64,000 nucleotides of DNA from Schistocerca nitens (taxonomy: Eukaryota; Arthropoda; Insecta; Orthoptera; Acrididae). Positions 56,010-64,000 of the stretch are shown one piece after another (the stretch's first letter is position 1; the number at the start of each line of letters is the position of its first letter). The stretch spans positions 546,769,602 to 546,833,601 of the forward strand of contig NC_064616.1 of NCBI RefSeq assembly GCF_023898315.1. Reading direction: 5' to 3'. A program made the position numbers and the translations under genes. Below the pieces are notes generated by a model. That model saw nothing but the letters and a program-made list of their open reading frames with translations, ran no database searches and was not told the origin of the DNA.

Positions 56010-56560
56010 AACCTGGACTCTGAACGAGATAACATTACAAACAGCTAAGGAACAACCATCAAGTGTCTGTGGGAGAATGGCAGTCCATTCATTCTGAAGA
56101 GACGAAACCAGAGAACATGGCTATGCGGGACACCGGGGTCTGGAGCAAAGTCGACATTATAACTCATACCAAAAGTATTCCATTGGGTTCGGGATGTGTT
56201 CCTTGACAAGCCAGTATATTTCAGGAACATCATTGTCCACAAACAATAGCCCCACGGCTGTTGCTTTATGACAGCTTATAGTGTCATGCTGCTACAAACG
56301 GTTACTGTCCCAAATTGTTACCCTGCTTTACGTAACATAAAACGTTGTAAGTGGTGTTCAATTGCATCTGCATTCAAAATTTTCTGAAGTCCAGAAAGAG
56401 GGCAAGAACCTAATCGTATAAAAAATAAAGCACTACACCGCCACACCACCTCCTTTTTACCTTACTGTTGGCACTGTTAACGATGGATGGCAACGTTCGC
56501 CGGATATTAGCCAAATTCATACCCTTGAGTCGGACTGCCACAGAGTATATCGTCATTTAT
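56010..56560 (-). pseudogene. Tc1-like transposase relic
   Basis: Read on the minus strand in shifting frames: RTLPSIV (end of GERxLP), an R/G-rich GGVV segment, LNADAI, then QHDTISCHKATAVGLLFVDN (second Asp region) and VPEIYW, NPMEYFWYEL (Glu region, N-P-M-E), SLQNEWTAIPPQTL at the end. Each piece is in a different frame and stops are frequent. It is a family distinct from the 52903 element. Terminal repeats were not seen. Inactive and old. Confidence 0.65.
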
Positions 56561-56689
56561 TACTTCAGATAATTCGTTTCAGTCATCCAATGTCCAGTGG
56601 CATCGCTCATAACACTACCTCAAGCGTGGCTTAGCTCTGACTACAGATATGTGTGAAATGATAATTAAATCGAGACACAAAGCTATCGA

Positions 56690-57240
56690 CAGGCGTTGAT
56701 ATACATCAACGAGGACAGCTGAAAATGTGTTCCTCGCCTGGGACTCGAACTAGGGATATCCAGTTTACATGGCAGACGCTCTATCCATCTGAGGAATCGA
56801 GGGCACAGAGGATAGTGCGACAGCAGTGATTTATCCCTTGCATGATATACATCAACGGGAACAGTTGAAAGTGTGTGCTTCGACCGGAACTCGAACCCGT
56901 GATCTCCTGCTTACATGGCAGACGCTCTATCCATCTGAGCCCCCGAAGGCACAGAGGATAGTGCGACTGCAGGGATTTATCCCTTGCGCGTTCCCAGTGA
57001 GACCCACATTCCCAACGTCCACACACTACATTCGCAGTGCCCCTGCCTATTACACTCATTACTCGAGGCAGACAATCTTACCGAGTCCCGTCAGAGTTCG
57101 GGCAAGGCGTGTGCATCCAGCAAAGAAGAAGAAGGTTAATGGCCAGTTAGCCTTAACTATATGAAGATGGTATCTCTTCTTTTGGACATGTCCGAAAGGA
57201 CATATACCATCTTCATAAATGAAGACTAACCAGCCCTACT
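56690..57240 (-). mobile_element. tRNA-derived SINE with the tRNA-like unit in tandem
   Basis: Two tRNA-like units lie about 146 bp apart (around 56728-56806 and 56873-56950). Each, on the minus strand, has CTCAGATGGATAGAGCGTCT, a CTGC-CATGTAA-GCAG type anticodon arm (TGT, Thr-like; intact in the second unit) and a GGGTTCGAGTTCC-type B box. After them come a common body (TGTGGGTCTCACTGGGAACG on the minus strand) and a palindromic stretch GAAGATGGTAT ... ATACCATCTTC (57166-57216). Dimeric SINEs arise by recombination or template switching. Neither unit is a working tRNA. Confidence 0.7.
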
Positions 57241-57340
57241 AATTGAAGAAACTCAGCTTTAGCCAAAGATATATTGAGCGAGGACCAGTATCCGTATCAG
57301 AATTGAAACACTTTATAACATACATCATCAAACGGAAATG

Positions 57341-57484
57341 TTCAAATGTTCAAATGTGTGTGAAATCTTATGGGACTTAACTGCTTAGGTCATCAGTCCC
57401 TAAGCTTACACACTATTATCCTAAGGACAACACACACACTGATGCCCGAGGGAGGACTCGAACCTCCTCCGGGACCAGCCGCAC
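57341..57484 (-). mobile_element. SINE, second family, 5'-truncated
   Basis: Same family as 43272-43474: TCAAATGTGTGTGAAATCTT, GACTTAACTGCTTAGG, CATCAGTCCCTAAGC, GCCCGAGGGAGGACTCGAAC. The outer half of the tRNA head is missing after CCAGCCGCACAC. Possible imperfect duplication CAAACGGAAA / CAAACGAAAA flanks it. It lies in the first intron of the candidate gene starting at 57575. Confidence 0.85.
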
Positions 57485-57532
57485 ACAAACGAAAATAATA
57501 AATTATAGTTGTAATGTTGTAAAGAGACTTAC

Positions 57533-57575
57533 TGTTGACAAGAAGAAAGGCGACGATCCAATTGAAGGCTTTCAT
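57533..57575 (-). CDS. Candidate first coding exon, secreted protein (signal peptide start)
   Basis: Minus strand: ATG at 57575-57573 in the context GCTAAAATGA, followed by 14 codons MKAFNWIVAFLLVN and one base, then a perfect donor GTAAGT (57532-57527). A Lys followed by a hydrophobic stretch is the form of a secretory signal peptide, often encoded by a separate phase-1 first exon in insects. The upstream region has lower repeat content, two AP-1-like TGACTCA sites (57677-57683, 57767-57773) and no TATA box. The rest of the gene would lie at lower coordinates and could not be traced; the candidate exon at 38897-39125 is on the same strand but a link is not shown. Too short for a family call. 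Confidence 0.45.
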
Positions 57576-57800
57576 TTTAGCTGAGAACTCCTTCGCTGCG
57601 ATTAGGTACGCACTGCAGTGCAACAGAAAACCGAATAAGCTTTACTCTCTGCACTCACTGCTGAATGGTCAGCAGCTGACTCACTCGCGATGTGTCACAA
57701 CTCCGTAGTGGAGGGCAGTATTCCTTGTTCCAAAGTTTATCACGTACTTCCCCGCTACTGCGATCGTGACTCACAAAGTGACGACCACAGAACTGTTAAT
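57576..57800 (-). promoter_or_regulatory. Putative 5' UTR and promoter of the signal-peptide gene
   Basis: GC-richer than its surroundings and free of recognisable repeats. It contains TCAGCAGTG (minus strand, near 57655), close to the arthropod initiator TCAGT, and two TGACTCA motifs further upstream. No TATA element. Inference from position only. Confidence 0.3.
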
Positions 57801-58156
57801 CAAGTACATAAGAACTCAGCTGAATTTATTTTAAGTTATAGTTATCTTTGAGTATACTGAATCTCAAAAGAATCAAAGTGTCTACATAAATTTTCCATTT
57901 CTTTTGGTCCCATTTCTTCCCACATTCAGTCAATAAATATTTATTTTTACACATATCTACGTTTATACGTATTGCATTTATGACCATATAAGTAAATTCT
58001 CAAGACTTCTTAACGAGTCGCTATATTTTGATGCCTACTGATTATAACACCTTTCGAATGGCTTAAGCAATGATCGATTGACAGTTTGGCCATTTAGTTC
58101 AGAAACATTGCCTTCCGGAAACCAAAGACGTAATAAATACTATCAAAAATAATCTA
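57801..58156. other. No recognisable feature
   Basis: AT-rich; nothing supported. Confidence 0.35.
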
Positions 58157-58305
58157 ACCTCCGCCAGTACAGGTCATGAAGGCCCAACGGTACCAACCGA
58201 CCGCCGTGTCATCCTCATCCATAGGCGTCACTTGATGCGGGCATGGAGGGCATGTGGTCAGCAGACCGCTCTCCTGGCCATATGTCAGTTTACGAAACGG
58301 AATAA
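58157..58305 (-). mobile_element. Probable 5S-rRNA-derived SINE, body and tail only
   Basis: CAACGGTACCAACCGACCGC, GTGTCATCCTCATCC, AGGCGTCACTTGATGCGG, GCATGTGGTCAGCAGACCGC and ATGTCAGTTTACGA are what I remember as the body of a 5S-headed SINE in grasshoppers, in reverse orientation. The 5S head that would follow beyond 58300 is absent. The identification rests on recall, not on a search. Confidence 0.45.
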
Positions 58306-60800
58306 TCCTGAAATAAATAGTGAATGTTATTTACCATTCGTGAGCAATATTACCATTTAGCAGTCTTAAGGAACAAAAGACACAAAGCTAACAACAACTC
58401 ATGTGATGTAAAGCCACAGTAATTTGTTGTCTAAGGTTAACGCTTTGCAGAGCTTTTAGTCTGCTTTATCAGTGGATGCATTTCGACACTAAAATTGTAG
58501 AGCAGTGAACTGTGCAAATGAATTACAAACAAAAAACTTTCAACAGAGTAACAATTTACTTGTCTAGTAAGGCAGATCGAGGATGGTGTTAAAACTGAAG
58601 GAGGAGATTTTCAAAACCAAACATACATCTTGTACCATATTACATCATTTAATTGCCTAATTTCATACCAAATAGCGAGAAACTATAAGAATCACAGAGA
58701 TAGAAAGTTTATTGCAAACTAGAAATAAAATAGGACAAACACTACCATATATTGCTAACACATGAAGAAATCACATTCTACAAAATACAATGCATAAGAT
58801 ACGTACGGTAAGCATCAGACTAAAGGACAAAAAGGAAAAACAACATCAACGACAGAGTAGTCCATCTGTCATGGGTGTAAAACAATAGAAGTAACCATCT
58901 AATATCTGTGGAAGAGAGTTAGTTTCAAGCGAATTGTTAAAATAGCCCAAATGTCGTAAATGTCCTAAGTGTAAACTGGTAGGAAATTTAAAAAAGGAAA
59001 TCAGCTTTTGCCTCATTGGTGGCAATTAAAAGTGGATCAGTTGCCCTAAGTATAGAATATAAGATGACGCACCAGTAGATAAGGATGTAGACTGCAGCAC
59101 CGAATACGTGCTGCGAACTCCGCTACAAGAACTGAAATATAGACCCCAATCAGTGATCTCCCACATCATCATACAGCACATCCGGCCTAGGTTAAAGGTT
59201 GTGAGAAATTTAACATCCTATATAGTACTTCAGATTTCCAGTACTGGTTAGTTATTTGAGAAGACCCTGCTGTCACCAGGTACATTATAAAATATCAAAA
59301 CCTCCAGCAATATCTGAAGCTTGAGTTTGCTACTAGATAGAGTCACCCTCATCAACTCCGCCAACAGCGTACCGGATCGAAGGAATACATTGTTCTAAAT
59401 ACCGAAAGGTGGCTTCTGTGATGTATGACTTTGAAAAGGATTTTATGAAGTTATGAATAACACAGTTTCGGCAAACATACGGAAAAGATCAGAGAACACT
59501 GTGAAATTCGCTTAGTCACCCATTGGAATGGTGATTACGGAGCAAGAAACTATATCACCATGTGAAATTTTAAACTGACCACCATCTTCAGTAAAGAATT
59601 CGTCACTCTCAGATACCAATAATACCGATAGAGTACATCAAACCTGTTTATGTAGTGAATGTATATTAGATCAACTGAAACTCCACATGTAGAAATATCA
59701 TTACGAATTTCCAAAACGTGCTTTCTTGTCCTAAAATAACTTTATGGTCATTGCTGGTGAAAGACGCATTTGGAGACGAATAACGCTGTACACAATTAAT
59801 GTTCAATAGAAAGAAAGTATATTGTATAAAGGTAATGAGACTTCGAATTCAGATGCAGGTTCCACTTTCAAAAATTGAAGTAAATAAGGACAGAACGCCA
59901 ATGGCGCTCGATCGTTCCATCACCAAGCTAGTCACTTCCAGCCAGAAATTACTTGCATTATGTAATAAAACAGGAAACCTGGGAGGTAGGTCATTTGGGA
60001 AAATAGAACAAAGTTTAAAATACAGTGGTCCAATTGCTAATGACAAAATGTACAGTGAATGCACTTATATCTGTATACTGCCGCAGCCAGAAAGCGAAGA
60101 AGAAAAGATTGTAATCTCGCTTTCTTTAAAGATATAGTAATTAAAACTTTGCTGAATAAAGATTAGTATCATATAAGGGATTTACAAACGTTAACCTTTA
60201 CAAAGAGTATGCCATTTTATAAACCATTTAAAAGAAATAGTTCCTTACTGTCCACTCGATTCAGCTGCCATAATTTTTACATTTTGTTTCTTAAATAACA
60301 TCAGGGGTTATTACATAAGAGTCCATAAAGAGGAATATTACACAGTTGTTTGAGGTATGTTATACAGCATCCTCTATTGATTAGGGCAGTGTTCATTACT
60401 GTAACTTGTGTATCAGCATTGGACTGGATGTTATACGCTTCAAGTTTTACCAAAATGTTTGCAAAGGCACAGAAAATATTAGTCACTTCGCTACTGTAAT
60501 TGATTAGTGTTCGTGGTAAGAGAGTGGTATGACTGGACAATACTGGCTGTCGTTCGAATGTGGCTTTGCTAAACTGACATTATTATTACAGTCCTTACAC
60601 GGCATAGTATTCACCTCATTAGATTGCTACAGATATGATGATGTTTACGCTGGATAATTAGAGATCATAACGGATGGCTAGAGTATAGACTACTTTACCA
60701 ATGGTTAGAATCATATTTTACATGTTTATCCCTATATTCAGACGAAGAAACCGGAGCTAAAAGGAGTGACAGGGCCTTTAGACAATAGCGTAGTTCATGA
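58306..60800. other. No assigned gene
   Basis: AT-rich. A 112-codon plus-strand frame (59799-60137) and a degraded stretch near 59430 (YDFEKDF-like in broken frames, faintly LINE-like) are the only hints of coding. Neither can be assigned. Confidence 0.3.
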
Positions 60801-60807
60801 TAACAAC

Positions 60808-60829
60808 ATCTACATCTACATCTACACCT
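60808..60829 (-). repeat. (CATCTA)n run directly before a LINE fragment
   Basis: CATCTACATCTACATCTACA is the reverse complement of the TAGATG tail that ends this LINE family. It lies at the 5' border of the plus-strand LINE fragment. Confidence 0.85.
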
Positions 60830-60830
60830 T

Positions 60831-61690
60831 GCGGATGACATCGGAAGTTCACTGACGCTTTTTGCAGATGATGCTGTGGTGTATCGAGAGGTTGTAACAA
60901 TGGAAAATTGTACTGAAATATAGGAGGATCTGCAGCAAATTGACGCATGGTGCAGGGAATGGCAATTGAATCTCAATGTAGACAAGTGTAATGTGCTGCG
61001 AATACATAGGAAGATAGATCCCTTATCATTTTGCTACAAAATAGCAGGTCAGCAACTGGAAGCAGTTAATTCCATAAATTATCTGGGAGTGGGCTTTAGG
61101 AGTGATTTAAAATGGAATGATCATATAAAGTTGATCGTCGGTAAAGCAGATGCCAGACTGAGATTCATTGGAAGAATCCTAAGGAAATGCAATCCGAGAA
61201 CAGAGGAAGTAGGTTACAGTACGCTTGTTCGCCCACTGCTTGAATACTGCTCAGCAGTGTGGGATCCGTACCAGATAAGGTTGATAGAAGAGATATAGAA
61301 GATCCAACGGAGAGCAGCGCGCTTCGTTACAGGATCATTTAGTAATCGCGAAAGCGTTACGGAGATGATAGATAAACTCCAGTGGAAGACTCTGCAGGAG
61401 AGACGCTCAGTAGCTCGGTACGGGCTTTTGTTAAAGTTTCGAGAACATACCTTCACCGAAGAGTCAAGCAGTATATTGCTCCCTCCTACGTATATCTCGC
61501 GAAGAGACCATGAGGATAAAATCAGAGAGATTGGAGCCCACACAGAAGCATACCGACAATCCTCGTTTCCACGAACAATACGAGACTGGAATAGAAGGGA
61601 GAACCGATAGAGGTACTCAGGGTACCCTCCGCCACACACCGTCAGGTGGCGTGCGGAGTATGGATGTAGATGTAGATGCAGATGTAGATC
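60831..61690 (+). mobile_element. LINE 3' fragment (Jockey/CR1 group) with TAGATG tail
   Basis: Same family as 42075-42922, with the 3' untranslated ACCCTCCGCCACACACCGTC and a tail ATGTAGATGTAGATGCAGAT. It starts slightly further upstream (LADDIGSSLTLFADDAVVY) than the other copy. Confidence 0.92.
60835..61610 (+). pseudogene. LINE RT palm end to C-terminus, with nonsense codons
   Basis: FADDAVVYREVVTMENCTE followed by a TAG, then from 60966 MNLNVDKCNVLRIHRKID, INYLGVGFRSDLKWNDHI, LVRPLLEYCSAVWDPYQI, a second TAG in place of Glu (near 61296), and from 61365 MIDKLQWKTLQERRSVARYG to RTIRDWNRRENR. The two stops make it older or less constrained than the 42088 copy. The upstream half of the enzyme is absent. 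Confidence 0.9.
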
Positions 61691-62137
61691 TCGCGTACAC
61701 ATGGAGTGAAGGGAAATATTTTTTCTTGGTCGTTAGAAAAGATGAGTTTAGTTTTTACAAGAATCATGGACTTCTGTCAACGTATGGAAAAGAGACACAC
61801 AGGTTAATATGTCGGTTATAACAGAGGCTTTGAAAAGTTAGGACATTTTGGACGACACTTGTCGACGTGATCTTCCGTGTTGAGACGAGATGAACTGAAT
61901 ACCCGGTAGAAAAGAAGTGTCGATCGCTGACGCAGAATCAATTGTAGAGAGGAAGCGATCCTGTCAGCCAAACCAGTGATGTGGTAGGATGTTACGGACC
62001 TCAGGATAGGTTGCTGTCATTTCAAGGAGACACCTCATCAGATATGGATGAAATGAAACAGTGGTACATTTGCGTCAATAACACTTGACGTGACACCTAT
62101 GGTAGGCTGTTCAGAAGTAAAAATCTTATGAACACAT
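61691..62137. other. No recognisable feature
   Basis: Nothing supported beyond short random frames. Confidence 0.35.
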
Positions 62138-62490
62138 ACACTGACAGAAAAAAATCACAACACCAAGAAAGAGTTGTGCAACGTAGACGGAAGTTTACTT
62201 TACACCGTAACAAAGAATATTCTGGACATTTAAAGCGAATTATTTGGTTACCCAGATCGCCCGACATGAATTCCATCGAACATTTATGGGATATAATCGA
62301 GAGGTCACTTCGTGCACAAATTCTGGCACAAGAAATACTTCGGGAATTATGGGATGCTATACAGGCAGCATGGCTCAGTATTCATGGAGGGAAGTTCCAG
62401 TGACACGTTGAGTCCATGCCACATCCAGCTGCTGCACTATGTCGGGCAAAAGGAGATCTGACACGACATTAGGAGGTATTCCATGGCTTT
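62138..62490 (+). pseudogene. Tc1-like element relic, 5' end plus transposase C-terminus
   Basis: Next to TA at 62136-62137 it begins CACTGACAGAAAAAAATCAC, a Tc1-type terminal repeat. After a large internal deletion (near 62200) the plus frame gives WLPRSPDMNSIEHLWDIIER (Glu region, S-I-E), SLRAQILAQEILRELWDAIQ, AAWLSIHGG and, past a stop, VESMPHPAAALCRAKGDLTR, the usual C-terminus. Both catalytic Asp residues are deleted. No right terminal repeat was found. Confidence 0.8.
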
Positions 62491-62889
62491 CGTCACATCT
62501 GCGTACATTTTGTATATTGATTCATTTATTGACCATTACTCAGGACTTGTCCTATATTGCAGGGGGAAGTTTTATAAATGTCCATGTCCACAACATGCAC
62601 TGGCTGACTATCTCTAGCAGGCTAATTTTAAAATTTGGCGGTGCAAAGTTTATGTCAATAACGGTTATCCGCCCAGCACTCCATTTCGACAGTCCGATGC
62701 AGCAGTCAGTATTTCCGATAAAGCGAGCCCGGAAGCAGTGGCTGCTAACCGTTCTTTCACAGTGTCCTTGTGTGCGCTTGCTTACATAATAGTTTATATA
62801 ACTCGCGTGAAGTTGAGGTGTGACTTCATCACGGATGTGAAAACTATTGCCTACAGGCTTGAATAAATTGAGCGAGGAATCGCAGTTTA
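62491..62889. other. No recognisable feature
   Basis: A continuation of an open frame from 62439 has no motif. Nothing else supported. Confidence 0.3.
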
Positions 62890-63005
62890 TCCATTTAGGT
62901 AGTAGACTTGTTTATGTCAGCACTTGCTAGCATCGCTTAGAGGGGAGTCCATTTAGGTAGTAGACTTGTTTATGTCAGCACTTGCTAGCATCGCTTAGAG
63001 GAGAG
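62890..63005. repeat. 58-bp tandem duplication
   Basis: Two copies (62890-62947, 62948-63005) of a unit beginning TCCATTTAGGTAGTAGACTT, differing at one base near the end. A recent slippage-type event. Confidence 0.95.
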
Positions 63006-63435
63006 TCATTAACTGTTCAAACTGTAAAACTTAAAATGAAGCACTTCTACATGAAATTCTTAGTATTACGTTCTTACATTTCCTAATTTCAGTAAACAGA
63101 TGTTTTAAAAATTGTGCCCACCGATCGTAATCATTCAAAACACAGAGTGCCACCAAATACATTTACATTTTATTTACTTGTTTCATAGGACGCAAGAACC
63201 TTCGTCCTCAACGATCACATACATTTATGTGTTTGACAGTTTGGCGTGAACCGTACAGACACATGCACTCTCACAGACGTATTATATTTACTCAACGTAT
63301 ACAATATAACTGTTTACTTTCAAAGATATTGGGTAGGTATAATTGAACTGAGAGTATTCAGAGTGCTGTAGTGCTTCATCTATACTTCGCAGTTCACAAA
63401 CATTGTGGGTATGCTCATTAATCGGTGCTCACATA
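63006..63435. other. No recognisable feature
   Basis: AT-rich, nothing supported. Confidence 0.35.
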
Positions 63436-64000
63436 CACACATCAACAAAAGTTTTGCATCACCTCGGTTTCGAGAGTTCCGGAAAGTGTACAGAAAATTG
63501 GAATAGAAGATTAACATAAACATAATTTCCGACCTTTTTATAGCTCATGAAAACCACAAATTGCATGTTGTACCACCATACAACGAGACCATCAGAGGTG
63601 GTGGTCCAGATTGCTGTACACACCGGTACATCTCATACCCAGTAACACGTCCTCTTGCATCAATGCGTGCCTGCATTCGTCGTGGCATACTATCAACAAG
63701 TGCCACTCCTCAACGGCGATTCGGCGTAGATCCCTCAGAGTGGTTGGTGGGTCACGCCATCCATAAACAGCCGTATTCAATCTATCCCTGGCATGTTCAA
63801 TAGGGTTCATGTCTGGAAAACATGCTGGCCTCTCTAGTCAAGCGATGTCGTTATCCTGAAGAAAGTCATTCACAACATGCGCACGATGGGGCCACCAATT
63901 TCGACCAAGAAGACAAATGCCTCGGCAATATGCTACCTATATGGTTGCACTATCGATGGATGGCATTCACATATCATACAGCCGTTACGGCGACTTCCAT
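63436..64000 (-). mobile_element. Tc1-like element, cut by the window end
   Basis: Begins after TA (63434-63435) with CACACATCAACAAAAGTTTT and GCATCACCTCGG, a Tc1-type terminal repeat. The minus strand carries the C-terminal half of a transposase: MNPIEHARDRLNTAVYGWRD (Glu region, N-P-I-E, ATG-like start at 63810 is internal), PPTTLRDLRRIAVEEWHLL and further RHALMQ.DVLL. Upstream sequence (63830-64000) continues the gene beyond the window. Intactness cannot be judged. Confidence 0.85.

Noticed and set aside
1-64000. CRISPR arrays, bacterial operons, phage genes or ribosomal RNA genes
   Set aside because: Nothing of the kind is present; the content is animal transposons, split exons and AT-rich spacer.

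Overview
The window is animal nuclear DNA, almost certainly from an insect with a very large, transposon-filled genome. An orthopteran of the Schistocerca (grasshopper/locust) type is my best inference. It rests on recalling the tRNA-derived SINEs, the RTE-type LINE ending at a conserved 3' sequence, and the Tc1 terminal repeats as repeats common in those genomes; no database was searched. No complete host gene is visible. Most of the recognisable sequence is mobile elements in different states of decay, separated by AT-rich sequence with no recognisable content.

Layout. 1-12.5 kb: two inverted arms (610-2690 and 7235-9730), each carrying a Tc1-like transposase relic. Between and beyond them lie diverged copies of a tandem repeat with tRNA B-box-like motifs, a retroelement ORF1 relic (3290-4330, minus) and a clean deletion derivative of a Tc1 element (4580-5757). 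12.5-21 kb: SINEs, a tRNA-like composite repeat, and a decayed Ty3/Gypsy element on the minus strand (about 17.57-20.9 kb) with a SINE in its reverse transcriptase. 21.4-24.7 kb: a solo LTR split by a deleted mariner, then a Penelope-like fragment with inverted flanking repeats. 25-30 kb: an old diverged duplication containing one exon-like segment, and a C-rich LINE 3' part. 29.8-37.2 kb: three Tc1 relics, a Gly-tRNA-headed SINE, and a LINE of the Jockey/CR1 group. 38-43 kb: a palindromic element, exon-like open segments, a DUF4817-type transposase relic and a LINE 3' fragment. 48.1-54.3 kb: an RTE-clade LINE with exact target-site duplications and a nearly intact Tc1 transposon. 56-64 kb: more Tc1 relics, tandem tRNA-derived repeats, a probable 5S-derived SINE tail, a likely first coding exon with a signal-peptide start (57533-57575, minus) and a Tc1 element running off the end.

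Host content is limited to candidate exons. The best is the signal-peptide exon with a canonical GTAAGT donor at 57.5 kb. Weaker ones are at 25.66-25.77 kb (minus), 38.9-39.1 kb (minus), 40.46-40.69 kb (plus) and 41.27-41.45 kb (plus). They are proposed from splice signals and open frames only, and I could not assign a protein family to any of them. The elements do not form a pathway; what connects them is nesting (SINE in Gypsy, SINE in Tc1, SINE in LINE, mariner in LTR, tRNA-like repeat in one inverted arm), which gives a relative insertion order.
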